Counted from the stretch's first letter, positions 53,364-63,626 are shown. The stretch: 64,000 nt of DNA from Bog-793 sp963785415 (GCA_963785415.1 CAWAVB010000001.1:2029976-2093975); one strand, 5' to 3'. Notes: generated by a model not told the origin, from the sequence alone. A program made the numbers and translations.

Positions 53364-53452
53364 TGCTCCATCCTCTCAAGAGGTGGAGCAGTCACCAATC
53401 TCGGGGCGGTTCACCATTCATATTGAGGTCCGTTGGCGCCAGGGGGGCTCCG

Positions 53453-54871
53453 ATGGCGACGTACTCAATCTCGGATGTGTTCACAATCGACGGCACACCA
53501 CCGCCCGACGACGAACCGGCTACCGCGTATTCCTACCCTGCATACCAAGCAGGATTCGGTGGGGCAGTTCCCGGCGTCGGCACCGATCCTTCGACGATCT
53601 CCCCCGCCGTCTCGTACGACGGATCCGCCACGACGAACTCGGGATACGGTCAGCTCGGCGCCTTCATCCTTCCCGCCGCCTCGAACCAGGACTACTACGT
53701 CGCTTTCCAGGACTCGAGTGGCAACTGGTACTGGAAGGCGTATACGGCCGCGCTGTTCACCGACGGGAGTGGGGGCAGTGGGTCGGACGGAGAACTCGAC
53801 GTCGGCTTGCTTTCGGTGGGTGGCTCCACCGGTGCGCCTTACCAGACGCGTCTTGTCGGTGCGACGACAAACGCCGGTTCGACGACGGGCGGCCCGCCGA
53901 CGACGGGGGACTTCTTCCAAGGGGACCTGGCAGTAGACAGCCTCGCGGGCGCCATCTGGATCTGCGTGGACGGCGACGGGACGTCGCCGGGTACCTGGGT
54001 AGCTCCTGTCTCGCCGGGGGACATCAAGCCCACCGCCAGCATCATCGGGACGCCACCTGTGGGTTGGCTGTTCTGTGATGGATCGCCACAGACGATCTCG
54101 GACTACCAGGCGCTCTTCGATGCCATCACGGTGTCGTTCTCCCTTGACCTCGTCGCGGAAAACGACGAGTACACGGTCTCGCTCCCCCTCGCGGCCCAGC
54201 TCGCGCCCGGCGGGGCGCCGATCACCGACACCACGGGCACCTATGAGTACCTCCAAGAGGGAACAACTGTGGCGACCGTAAACACCGGGACGGGCGCGAT
54301 CACCTTGAGCCCAGCTCCGATCAAGACTGGTTCGTCGATCCCCTTGGTCGTCGCCCCATGGGGAGTGAACTACTCGGAGGGGAAGTTCAACGTGCCCAAC
54401 CTGCGAGGCAGCTTTCCATTCGGCGCACAGATCGTTTCGGATACCCCGGGCCTCGGAGCGATCGGCGGGTCGGAGATCTCTACGGCGCTGCTGGCGCACT
54501 CGCACAACCACGATCACGGTGGATTAACCGGAGGCGGGAGTACCGGATCCGGGACAACGGGTGGTGGTTCCGGAACGACGGGCGCTGAGTCAGGCCACCA
54601 CCACGATGTAACAGGTAGCGGGAACTATCTGACTTCGGATACCGGCGGAAGCTTCAAGAGTGGGACGAGTACGACAACTGAGTACACGCAGTCTTCGACG
54701 ACCGGATCCAGCTCGGGGCACACTCACGGCTTCAGCTTCGGTGGCCTATCCATCCCGGCCTTGTCGGTACCGGAACTCAGCATCTCTGCCGACGACACGT
54801 CTGCAGGCTCGGGATCGTCTTTCTCGATCATGCCGCCCTATGCAGCCGTCAACTACCTCATCAAGACGTGA
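53453..54871 (+). CDS. Phage tail-collar-domain protein, orphan
   Basis: The 472-residue protein has a Collar domain split by an insert. PPVGWLFCDGSPQTISDYQA (about residue 200) and FNVPNLRGSFPFGAQ (about residue 310) are the domain's conserved blocks, and the end PPYAAVNYLIKT is its usual closing strand. A Gly/Ser/Thr-rich stretch with His clusters (HSHNHDHGG, SGHHHD, SSGHTHG) follows, as in metal-binding tail-fibre tips. The first 190 residues are unrecognised. It starts 40 bases after the IS3 element and 111 bases before the giant RHS gene. No other phage structural gene is present. Confidence 0.88.
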   Translation: MATYSISDVFTIDGTPPPDDEPATAYSYPAYQAGFGGAVPGVGTDPSTISPAVSYDGSATTNSGYGQLGAFILPAASNQDYYVAFQDSSGNWYWKAYTAALFTDGSGGSGSDGELDVGLLSVGGSTGAPYQTRLVGATTNAGSTTGGPPTTGDFFQGDLAVDSLAGAIWICVDGDGTSPGTWVAPVSPGDIKPTASIIGTPPVGWLFCDGSPQTISDYQALFDAITVSFSLDLVAENDEYTVSLPLAAQLAPGGAPITDTTGTYEYLQEGTTVATVNTGTGAITLSPAPIKTGSSIPLVVAPWGVNYSEGKFNVPNLRGSFPFGAQIVSDTPGLGAIGGSEISTALLAHSHNHDHGGLTGGGSTGSGTTGGGSGTTGAESGHHHDVTGSGNYLTSDTGGSFKSGTSTTTEYTQSSTTGSSSGHTHGFSFGGLSIPALSVPELSISADDTSAGSGSSFSIMPPYAAVNYLIKT

Positions 54872-54982
54872 GATCTGCAAGCGACGCACGTTGTTCACAG
54901 CGGATTGGCAGCTCGATAGGAGCAATGTTGCCGACATCCGTGGCCGCGACGAACTAGAGGCCTGACGTAGGAGAAAAAGACC

Positions 54983-57900
54983 ATGAATCACCGGATCCGC
55001 GTGCTCGGAACTGTCGCTGCAGGTGTCCTGGTGGTTTCAGGGATGCTCATTCCAGTTTTGGGGATCGATGCCACGACGGCATCGGCCACCGGTGCGGTTA
55101 GTCCCGGGGAGATTCTCACCATCGCAGGAGATGGTTCAATCGGGACGAGTGGGAACGCTGGTCTCGCCACCGCGGCCAACTTGGACGATCCGGGTTCGGC
55201 GATCGTCGATTCGTCGGGGAACCTCTACATCGCGGACACGGCGAACAACAGGGTCCAGTTCGTCGCGGCCGACACGTGCAGCGCAACCTGTCCGTGGGGA
55301 CTTGCGTCCACCGTGAGCGGAGACGTCTACACGATTGCCGGAAGCTCGAGCGGGACTTCGGGACATAGTGGCGATGGCGGTCTGGCGACAAGCGCACTTC
55401 TTGATTCTCCGATTGGGCTCGCGCTCGACTCGTCCGGAGATCTGTTCGTCGCCGATTCCGGCAACAACCGAATACAGGAGGTCTCTGCCACCACCCACAC
55501 GCAGTTCGGGATCTCGATGACGGCTGACCACGTGTACACGGTCGCCGGCAGCGCCTCGGGCACGGGTGGATCTTCGGGAGACAGTGGACCAGCAGCATCG
55601 GCGCTGCTCTCGGCACCGAGTGGCGTCACGGTCGACCCGTCGAACGACCTCCTAATCGCCGACTCGGGAAACAACCGCCTCCAGTTCGTACTGGCCAACT
55701 CCTGTTCGTCGTCGTGCCAGTGGGGGATTTCCTCGACGACGGCGGACGACATCTACACGATCGCCGGCAGCGCGTCGGGAACGGCCGGCTCATCGGGAGA
55801 CAGCGGCGCAGCGGCGTCGGCACTCCTCCGGGATCCGTCTTCGGTCTCCCTGGACGGCGGCGGTAACCTGTACGTCTCGGACTCGGGGAACAACCGCGTT
55901 CAGTTCGTGGCCGCCAGTTCGTGTTCGACGTCCTGCCCGTGGGGGCTCGCGTCGTCGACGGCGGACGACGTCTACACCATCGCCGGCAGTGCCTCGGGCA
56001 CCGCCGGTTCCACCGGTGACGGCGGCGTGGCGACTAGCGCGCTTCTGGACGATCCGTCAGGGATCGCCGTCGATTCGTCCGGCGACCTTTACATCGCTGA
56101 CACCGGCAACGATCGGCTGCAAGAGCTAGCCGCCGCCGCGGGTTCCCAGTGGGGCCAGGCGATGTCGGCGGGCGACGTCTACACGATCACGGGCTCCGCC
56201 GGCAAGGCAGGCTTCGCAGGCGATGGCGGTCTGGCCAGTGGCGCGCTCGTCGACGCGCCGCTCGGCGTCGCCATCGACCCGACAGGCAACATCGACCTCG
56301 TCGACAGCGGCAACGAGCGGGTCCGCCAGATCGCCCCGACGACGTCGCACCTCCTTTCGAGCAGCATCGGTGACATCACGACCTTTGCCGGGAACGGAAC
56401 GTCTGGTCACGCCGGGGACGGCGCGCAGGCAACGGATGCCGAGTTCGACTCGCCGAACGATGTCGCCGTCGACGCAGCCGGGAACGTCTACGTCTCGGAC
56501 TCGCTCAACAACCGCATCCAGGAGATCGCCGCCACCAACCACACGCAGTGGGGGATCACGATGACGGCCGGCGACGTCTACACGATCCTTGGGAGCTCGA
56601 CGGGATCGTCTGGTTCGAGCGGTGACGGCGGAGTCGCGACGTCGGCGTTGCTGGATCATCCGAGCGGCGTCGCGGTCGACTCCTCGGGCAATCTCAATGC
56701 CGCCGACAGCGGCAACAACCGCATCCAGTTCGTCGCGACCGCGTCGTGCTCGTCGTCGTGTGCCTGGGGGCTCGCGTCGACGACCGCGGGCGACGTCTAC
56801 ACCATCGCCGGGAGCTCCAGCGGGAGTTCGGGGGACAGCGGCGACGCCGGTGCCGCCACGTCGGCGCTCCTCGATGACCCGGTCGGCCTGGTTCTCGACT
56901 CGCACGGCGACCTCGATGTCGCCGACAGTGGCAACAACCGAGTCCAAGAGGTCGCCGACTCGACCGGGACGCAGTGGGGGATCTCGATGACGGCGGACGA
57001 TGTCTACACCATCGCCGGAAGCTCGACGGGAGTTCTCGGATCCAGTGGCGACGGCGGTGCCGCCACCTCGGCGAAGCTCCACACGCCAGATGGTCTCGCC
57101 TTCGACGCCGCAGAGGATCTCTACATCGCCGATTTCGCCAATGATCGGATCCAGTTCGTCGCGGCGAGTTCGTGCTCGTCCGCTTGCCCCTGGGGGCTCT
57201 CGTCGACGGCGGCGGACGACATCTACACCATCGCCGGCAGCTCCATTGGACTGTCCGGCTCGTCAGGTGACGGGGGCGCGGCCACTTCCGCGCGTTTGCA
57301 CGGTCCCTATGGAGTCGCCCTCGACGGTGTCGGCAACCTGTTCATCGGTGACTCGACGAACAACCGAATTCAATTCGTCGCCGCCTCGAGCTGCTCGTCG
57401 TCGTGCCCCTGGGGACTGTCGGCGACGACCGCCAACGACATCTATACGGTCGCCGGCAGCGCCACCTCGTCCGGCTCGACCGGTGACGGCGGCGCGGCCG
57501 ACGACGCGTTGTTCCACGACCCAGAAGGAATCGCCTTCGACGCGGCGGGGAGCCTCTATGTCACCGACCTCTCGAACATGAAGATCCGTCGACTCGACGC
57601 GACGGCGAGCCCAGCCTTTCCGCTCACCCCGAGCGACATCTACACGATCGGTGGCTCGGATTCGACTGGAATCGGGGGAGACAACGGCCAGGCCACCGAC
57701 AGCCAATTCGACATACCGAAGGACCAGGTCATCGACGCTACGGGCGACGTCTACATCGCGGACTGGGACAACAACCGCGTCCAAGAGATCGCCGCCACCA
57801 ACCACACGCAGTGGGGGATCTCGATGACGGCCGGAAACGTCTACACCATCCTCGGCAGCGCGATCGGGGCGTCGGGCGACTCACCGAACGGGACCTCGGC

Positions 57901-60900
57901 GAGCTCCTCTCGCCTCGACCTGCCCGGAAGCGTGGCGATAGACGCCTCAGGGGACCTCTACGTCGCGGACACGCTGAACGACCGCATCATCGAGCTCGCC
58001 GCTACCTCCCACACCCAGTGGGGGATCTCGATGACGGCGGACGACATCTACACGATCGTCGGCACACCCGGGACCTCGGGCGATTCGTCGAGCGGGACCG
58101 CCGCGACCTTCGCCTTGCTGAACGTGCCGCAAGGAGTCGCGATCGATCCCGAAGGAGACCTGTTCATCTCCGATAGCGGAAACCAACGCGTCATCGAGGT
58201 GCCGGCTTCGAGCTGCTCGTCGTCGTGTGCCTGGGGCCTCTCCGCGATGACGGCAGGCGACCTCTACACCATCCTGGGGAGCTCGAGCGGCACCTACGGC
58301 GTTTCCGGTGACGGAGGTCCGGGTACTTCCGCGCTCCTGCAGGGGCCGCAAGGCTTGGCGATCGAATCCTCGGGAAACCTCTACGTCGCTGACGCGAGCA
58401 ACAACCGGATCCAGTTCCTCACCGCGTCGAGCTGCTCTTCGTCGTGCCCATGGGGACTGTCGGCGACGACGGACGGCGACGTGTACACGATCGCCGGGAG
58501 CGCCTCGGGAATCCATGGCAGCTCGGGCGACGGTGGGGCCGCGACCGCGGGGTTGCTCTACGAGCCTCAGGGTGTGGCGCTCGACTCGGCGGGCAACCTC
58601 TACATCGCTGACCAGAACAACGGTCGCGTCCAAGAGGTTCCCGCAGATACGGGATCGCAGTGGAACCAGGCCATGACCGCCGACGACATCTATACGGTGG
58701 CCGGAAGCTCGAGCGGGACGAACGGATACTCGGGCGACGGGGGTCCTTCTTCATCGGCGCTGATGTCGATCGTCGACGCGGTGAACGTGGACGCGAACGG
58801 GGATCTCTACATCGACGACTCCGGCGACGAGTCGATACGGGAGGTGGTCGCGCCGGACGCGGTGATCGCTTCATCAGGACCGAACCTGTCGAAGGAGGTG
58901 AGTGGCGGGTCGAACCCCTCCGAAGCGGTCGTCGGGGATCCCCCGTCCACTCCCGGGGGAGACAGCGCGGGATCGGGGGTGTCCGTCGACCCGATGACCG
59001 GCGAGCTCGACGTGAACGTCACCGACGACTCGATACCAGGTCGGGGCATTCCCCTCGAGCTCGACCGAACGTACTCCTCGTCTGATGCTGGCGAGATCTT
59101 CTCGCCCTTCGGCTACGGATGGACCGACTCCTACAACATGGCGGTCGCGCAGGACCCGACTGACGGTTCTTCCGTCGAGGACGTCGTCCAAGAGGACGGG
59201 TCGGTCGTGCGCTTCGTGGAGAACGCCGCCGGTGCCTACGTCGCGCCGTCCCGAGTCCAGGCGACCCTTGTCCACAACGGCGGCGGAACGTGGACGCTTA
59301 CCCGAGACGGCACGGAGATCTTCACCTTCAACTCCTCGGGTGAGCTCACCTCGGAATCCGACCTCGACGGCTACACGACGAACCTCTCCTACACGACCTA
59401 CGACGGCGCGCCGGTCCTTTCCACGGTGGTCGATCCTGCCAATCGGAAGTTCACCTTCTCCTACGAAGCGGTCGACGGCTACGCCCTCGTCTCGGAGATC
59501 ACCGACCCCGGATCCCGTACCGTCCAGTACGGCTACGACTCGTCGGGTGACCTGACGAGCGTCACCGACGTCGGCGGCGGGGTGACCCACTACACCTACG
59601 ACGCCGAGCACCGGCTCGTGAGCATCGAGAACCCGCTCGGCGGGACGACGACCGAGACGTACAACAATGCCAACCAGGTCGTCTCCCAGACCGACCCGCT
59701 GGGCCGCCCGACGACCTGGTCCTACGGGGAGGATCCGACCGAGACCGGGTCGACGACGATCACCGACCCGATCGGCATCGTCACCCAACAGACCTTCACT
59801 GATGGCGAGCTCACCTTGGAAACCGACGCCTACGGGACCGCCTCTGCCGCGACGACGAGGTACGGCTACTACCCGAACACCGCCGGCATCGAGACGGTCA
59901 CCGACCCCGACGGTCACGCCTGGACGTACGTCTACGACGCGAACGGCAACCTGGTCTCGGAGACGAACCCGCTCGGCGCGACCACGAGCTACGCCTACAA
60001 CGCGCTGAACGAGCAGGTGGCGAAGACGTCTCCGCTCGGCGAGACGACGACGAGCACCTACGACTCGAAGGGCGACCTGTTGTCGACGTCGCAGCCGCTC
60101 CCGAGCGGGAGCGTGGCGACGACCTCCTATGGCTACGGTCCGACCTCGTCGTGTCCCGGTGCCTCGACCTACGACCTCACGTCGACGACCGACGCCCTCG
60201 GCAACACCACTTCCTACTGCTACGACAGTTACGGCGACGAGGCTTCGGTGACCGACCCCTCGGGCAACGAGACGACCTACACCTACAACTCGCTCGGCGA
60301 GAAGACCTCGCTGGTCTCCCCGCGGGGGAACGTCTCGGGCGGTTCTCCCTCCTCGTTCACGACCGACTACACCTACGACTCCTACGGCAACCTCACCGAG
60401 ACGACCGACCCGCTCGGGCACTCGACGTACGCCACCTACGACGACCTCGGTGACCGGCTCACCTCGACCGACCAGAACGGCAACGAGACGACCTATACCT
60501 ACGACGCCGACCACGAGCTCACCGGAGTGGCGGAGCCCGGGGGGAGCTGCTCGGGAACGGTGAGCCTCTGCACGAGCTACGCCTACAACGCCGACGGCGA
60601 GAAGACCTCGATGACCGACGCCAACGGGAAGACGACGGACTACGGCTACAGCCCACTCCGTGAACTGACCTCATCGACCGACCCGAACGACCACGACACG
60701 ACCTACACCTACGACGCCGTCGGCAACGAGCTCACCATGACCGACCCGGACGGGGACGAGACGACCTTCATCTACAACGCAGCGAACGAGCTCACCTCGG
60801 AGACCGAGGGCTACGGCACGCCCGCGGCCGTCACCCTCTCCTACACCTACGACGCCGACGGGAACAAGACGAGCTATGCGGACGGCGCCGACGACACCAC

Positions 60901-62854
60901 GACGTACACTTACGACGCCCTCGACCAGCTGACGTCGACGACCGATCCCTTGTCGAATGTGACGGCCTATACCTACGACGCCGACGGGCGCACCTCGACG
61001 GTGACCAACCCGGACGGGAAGGTGCAGACGGACACCTATTACGGCACCGGCGAGTTCGACGAGGTCAGCTACTCGGACGGGTCGACCCACTCGGCTACCT
61101 ACACCTACAACCCCGACGACGAGGTGGCGACGATGAGCGACGCCTCGGGGACCTCGACCTACACCTACGACGACGCCGATCGCCTCACCTCCTACGAGAA
61201 CGGGGCCGGGGCGACCGTTTCTTACACCTACGACGCGGCGGGCAACGTGACTGCCCTCACATACCCGAACTCGAGCTCGGTCACCTACCGCTACAACGCG
61301 CTCGAGGAGATGACCTCCGTGACGGACTGGAACTCCAACGAGACCCAGTTCGGCTACGACGCAGACGGCGACCTCACCTCGGTCACCTTCCCGAACAGCA
61401 TCTCGACCGTCGTCACCTACGACAGCGCCGACCAGCTCTCCTCGATCACCGACACGGACACCTCCACGTCGACGACGGTCGCCTCGATGAGCTACACCCG
61501 TGACGACGACAACTTGGTCACCGCCGAGAGCGACACCGGGCTGCCCGCTGCCCCGGGCAGCTTCAGCTACAACTCGCTCCACGAGCTCACCGCGGCGGCG
61601 GCGTCGAGCTTCACCTACAACTCGGCGGAGGACCTGACGACGGCGCCGAACGGTGCGACCCAGGGCTTCAACGCCGACGACGAGACCTGCTTCGCCGGCT
61701 CGGGTTCCGGGACCTGCGCCAGCCCGCCGTCCGGCGCGACGACCTACGGCTACTCCAACGAGGGCAACCGCACGGCGACGACCCCGTCGTCGGGTACCTC
61801 CTCCACCTACGGCTACGACGAGGCGAACGACCTCACCTCGGTCACGCCTTCCTCGGGGAATGCGACCTCCTACGTCTACGACGGGGACGGACTGCTCCAG
61901 TCGGAGACGACCGGTTCCGCGACGACGGCCTACACCTGGAACGTCGAGGGTTCGGTGCCGCTGCTGATGGACGACGGGACCAACTACTACATCTACGGAC
62001 CGACCGGGACGACGCCGGTCGAGCAGATCAACGTCTCCTCGGGCGCTCCGAGCTACTTGTTCAGCGACCAGCTCGGCTCGGTGCGTGCCATCACGAACTC
62101 GAGCGGCACGGTGACCGGCACGTTCTCCTACGACGCCTGGGGCAACCTCACCGGCTCGACGGGATCGACGACGACGCCGTTCGGCATCGCCGGCGCCTAC
62201 TTCGACCCCTCGAACGGCCTCTACTACCTCCGGGCCAGGTGGTATGACGCGGGGACGGGGCAGTTCATGAGCCTCGACCCGCAAGTGGCGACGACGCTAC
62301 AGCCGTATTCGTACGTGGGGAACAACCCCGTCAATGCGAGGGACCCCGACGGAACGTGCGTGCCCGGGCTCGGGTTCCTTTGCAAGGCAGTGCACGTCGC
62401 AGCCCATGCTGCAGATGTCACGCGCCACGCTGCGGCTCATGTGGTGGACAATGGCGTGACTGAGGCGACGTCGCACTGGAGAGGGCTAGCCAAGATCGGT
62501 ATCGTCACGGTCACCGTTGTCGGTGGATCTGCATGCGCGTTGGCCACCGCTGGACTGTGCGGAGCGGCGGCGTTCAGCGTCGGCGGCATTGAGCTCTCCG
62601 GCGGAGCGATCGCCGCGGGCGTGGTTGTAGGCGCAGGTGCGGGTGCCGCAGACTATGCCCTCGACACAGAGTCACATAGCCTCACGGGATACGCATCAGC
62701 TGCGGCGCGTGGGGCTGCGGAAGATGCCGCGATTTCGGGGGCACCGGAGGAACTGGTCTTTGGTGAGTGGGCACAGGGAGCGCACTCAGCTCAACTCAGC
62801 TTCGGACAAGCTTTGCAAGATCTTCCAAGTTTCGTATTGAGCATCTTCAAGTAG
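54983..62854 (+). CDS. Giant secreted NHL-repeat and RHS/YD-repeat protein, polymorphic-toxin-like
   Basis: The 2623-residue protein has a Sec signal (VLGTVAAGVLVVSGMLIPVL), then 18 NHL-type repeats of about 70 residues (about 45-1290). Each opens GDVYTIAGSSSG or similar, with SGDGG, GNLYVADSGNNRIQ and often a CxxxC loop. A DUF6531-like start follows (SVDPMTGELDVNVTDD, about 1335), with YD repeats (TYDAEGN type) to about 2340. The RHS core DQLGSVRAITNSSG and ARWYDAGTGQFMSLDP ends at about 2433, then PVNARDPDG near 2455. The last 165 residues are a variable tail with hydrophobic segments. The RHS shell normally encapsulates a C-terminal toxin. A short gene follows six bases after the stop. Confidence 0.92.
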   Translation: MNHRIRVLGTVAAGVLVVSGMLIPVLGIDATTASATGAVSPGEILTIAGDGSIGTSGNAGLATAANLDDPGSAIVDSSGNLYIADTANNRVQFVAADTCSATCPWGLASTVSGDVYTIAGSSSGTSGHSGDGGLATSALLDSPIGLALDSSGDLFVADSGNNRIQEVSATTHTQFGISMTADHVYTVAGSASGTGGSSGDSGPAASALLSAPSGVTVDPSNDLLIADSGNNRLQFVLANSCSSSCQWGISSTTADDIYTIAGSASGTAGSSGDSGAAASALLRDPSSVSLDGGGNLYVSDSGNNRVQFVAASSCSTSCPWGLASSTADDVYTIAGSASGTAGSTGDGGVATSALLDDPSGIAVDSSGDLYIADTGNDRLQELAAAAGSQWGQAMSAGDVYTITGSAGKAGFAGDGGLASGALVDAPLGVAIDPTGNIDLVDSGNERVRQIAPTTSHLLSSSIGDITTFAGNGTSGHAGDGAQATDAEFDSPNDVAVDAAGNVYVSDSLNNRIQEIAATNHTQWGITMTAGDVYTILGSSTGSSGSSGDGGVATSALLDHPSGVAVDSSGNLNAADSGNNRIQFVATASCSSSCAWGLASTTAGDVYTIAGSSSGSSGDSGDAGAATSALLDDPVGLVLDSHGDLDVADSGNNRVQEVADSTGTQWGISMTADDVYTIAGSSTGVLGSSGDGGAATSAKLHTPDGLAFDAAEDLYIADFANDRIQFVAASSCSSACPWGLSSTAADDIYTIAGSSIGLSGSSGDGGAATSARLHGPYGVALDGVGNLFIGDSTNNRIQFVAASSCSSSCPWGLSATTANDIYTVAGSATSSGSTGDGGAADDALFHDPEGIAFDAAGSLYVTDLSNMKIRRLDATASPAFPLTPSDIYTIGGSDSTGIGGDNGQATDSQFDIPKDQVIDATGDVYIADWDNNRVQEIAATNHTQWGISMTAGNVYTILGSAIGASGDSPNGTSASSSRLDLPGSVAIDASGDLYVADTLNDRIIELAATSHTQWGISMTADDIYTIVGTPGTSGDSSSGTAATFALLNVPQGVAIDPEGDLFISDSGNQRVIEVPASSCSSSCAWGLSAMTAGDLYTILGSSSGTYGVSGDGGPGTSALLQGPQGLAIESSGNLYVADASNNRIQFLTASSCSSSCPWGLSATTDGDVYTIAGSASGIHGSSGDGGAATAGLLYEPQGVALDSAGNLYIADQNNGRVQEVPADTGSQWNQAMTADDIYTVAGSSSGTNGYSGDGGPSSSALMSIVDAVNVDANGDLYIDDSGDESIREVVAPDAVIASSGPNLSKEVSGGSNPSEAVVGDPPSTPGGDSAGSGVSVDPMTGELDVNVTDDSIPGRGIPLELDRTYSSSDAGEIFSPFGYGWTDSYNMAVAQDPTDGSSVEDVVQEDGSVVRFVENAAGAYVAPSRVQATLVHNGGGTWTLTRDGTEIFTFNSSGELTSESDLDGYTTNLSYTTYDGAPVLSTVVDPANRKFTFSYEAVDGYALVSEITDPGSRTVQYGYDSSGDLTSVTDVGGGVTHYTYDAEHRLVSIENPLGGTTTETYNNANQVVSQTDPLGRPTTWSYGEDPTETGSTTITDPIGIVTQQTFTDGELTLETDAYGTASAATTRYGYYPNTAGIETVTDPDGHAWTYVYDANGNLVSETNPLGATTSYAYNALNEQVAKTSPLGETTTSTYDSKGDLLSTSQPLPSGSVATTSYGYGPTSSCPGASTYDLTSTTDALGNTTSYCYDSYGDEASVTDPSGNETTYTYNSLGEKTSLVSPRGNVSGGSPSSFTTDYTYDSYGNLTETTDPLGHSTYATYDDLGDRLTSTDQNGNETTYTYDADHELTGVAEPGGSCSGTVSLCTSYAYNADGEKTSMTDANGKTTDYGYSPLRELTSSTDPNDHDTTYTYDAVGNELTMTDPDGDETTFIYNAANELTSETEGYGTPAAVTLSYTYDADGNKTSYADGADDTTTYTYDALDQLTSTTDPLSNVTAYTYDADGRTSTVTNPDGKVQTDTYYGTGEFDEVSYSDGSTHSATYTYNPDDEVATMSDASGTSTYTYDDADRLTSYENGAGATVSYTYDAAGNVTALTYPNSSSVTYRYNALEEMTSVTDWNSNETQFGYDADGDLTSVTFPNSISTVVTYDSADQLSSITDTDTSTSTTVASMSYTRDDDNLVTAESDTGLPAAPGSFSYNSLHELTAAAASSFTYNSAEDLTTAPNGATQGFNADDETCFAGSGSGTCASPPSGATTYGYSNEGNRTATTPSSGTSSTYGYDEANDLTSVTPSSGNATSYVYDGDGLLQSETTGSATTAYTWNVEGSVPLLMDDGTNYYIYGPTGTTPVEQINVSSGAPSYLFSDQLGSVRAITNSSGTVTGTFSYDAWGNLTGSTGSTTTPFGIAGAYFDPSNGLYYLRARWYDAGTGQFMSLDPQVATTLQPYSYVGNNPVNARDPDGTCVPGLGFLCKAVHVAAHAADVTRHAAAHVVDNGVTEATSHWRGLAKIGIVTVTVVGGSACALATAGLCGAAAFSVGGIELSGGAIAAGVVVGAGAGAADYALDTESHSLTGYASAAARGAAEDAAISGAPEELVFGEWAQGAHSAQLSFGQALQDLPSFVLSIFK

Positions 62855-62860
62855 GGGTGA

Positions 62861-63361
62861 ATGACTCGAACGAGGTCACGCCGAGCGGCCGGGACTCGCA
62901 CCATGGTCGACGTCTTGCGCGGATTTATGCGTGGGCGAATGACGGGCCAACCCAGCGCCGATCAGGAGGCGGTGAAGAACGGTGAACAACGCGTCGTGAG
63001 GTGTTACGTGCAGCCCGAAATTGGCGAACATCGCCGGCAATGGAAACCTGGCTACCTTCACGTCTTGGCTGACACAGTGTCGTGGAAGGGATCATCACGA
63101 CGTTGGGACACGGTGGTCTTCCCTGCCGGTGAGTGGACAGTGCGCGCGCGAGCTGTGGCGCGAAGTGAACACGTTTACCGGTCATTTCGGGTACTCGAGT
63201 GTTCCCGGCAAGGCGAACGACACGTGGTAGCGGTTCCAAAGCTAGACGTCGATCTGTGTATTTCGGTGCTCACGGCCACAGGGATCGGGAATCAGCCTCA
63301 TAGAGCAAGGCAGCCTGAAGGGTCCTCTATGAAGAGGGGCCGTTTGTCAAGGCTCGTGTAG
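62861..63361 (+). CDS. Small unrecognised protein, candidate immunity gene
   Basis: The 166-residue frame begins 6 bases after the RHS stop. Its N-terminus is basic; the middle (VKNGEQRVVRCYVQPEIGEH, HVLADTVSWKGSSRRWDTVV, FRVLECSRQGERHVVAV) has strand-like periodicity. I do not recognise a family. Position directly after an RHS toxin is where immunity proteins usually lie. The start may be ATG 62861 or a later ATG (MVDVLRGFMRG). Confidence 0.5.
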   Translation: MTRTRSRRAAGTRTMVDVLRGFMRGRMTGQPSADQEAVKNGEQRVVRCYVQPEIGEHRRQWKPGYLHVLADTVSWKGSSRRWDTVVFPAGEWTVRARAVARSEHVYRSFRVLECSRQGERHVVAVPKLDVDLCISVLTATGIGNQPHRARQPEGSSMKRGRLSRLV

Positions 63362-63626
63362 TGGCGCCAGGCGAACCGGCCACCGTCGAGCCGGGCAGCT
63401 TCAGCTACAACTCGCTCCACGAGTTAACGGCAGCGGGGTCGTCGAGCTTCACCCACAACTCGGCCGAGGACCTGACGACGGCCCCGAACGGTGCGACCCA
63501 GGGCTTCAACGCCGACGACGAGACCTGCTTCAGCGGCTCGGGTTCCGGGACCTGCGCCAGCCCGCCGTCTGGCTCCACGACATACAGCTACTCCAACGAG
63601 GGCGATCGCACGGCGACGACCCCGTC
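63361..63626 (+). pseudogene. Truncated RHS fragment duplicating part of the giant protein
   Basis: About 240 bases (63387-63626) closely match 61553-61793 of the giant gene: SFSYNSLHELTAA, SAEDLTTAPNGATQGFNADD, ETCFSGSGSGTCASPPSG and GDRTATTP all recur with few changes. The copy ends abruptly at 63626, where the end of an IS21-type element begins. It is a remnant or reserve cassette, not a complete gene. Confidence 0.85.

Larger units (their letters stand above)
52074..53413 (-). mobile_element. IS3-family insertion sequence
   Basis: The element is about 1340 bases, bounded by 28-base inverted repeats that differ at four positions. They start TGAACCGCCCCG on each side and share TGACTGCTC (52074-52101 and 53386-53413). 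It holds two overlapping frames, orfA and orfB, as in IS3-type elements. I found no clear 3- or 4-base target duplication, so the copy may be old or rearranged. Confidence 0.9.

Noticed and set aside
58874..62284. Long minus-strand frames (over 500 codons each) opposite the RHS region
   Set aside because: They are Val/Gly/Arg-rich antisense shadows of a periodic GC-rich repeat and show no domain.
54983..62854. CRISPR-like or tandem DNA repeat array within the giant gene
   Set aside because: The repeated DNA is the coding sequence of NHL and YD repeats with protein-level conservation and no constant spacer-repeat structure.
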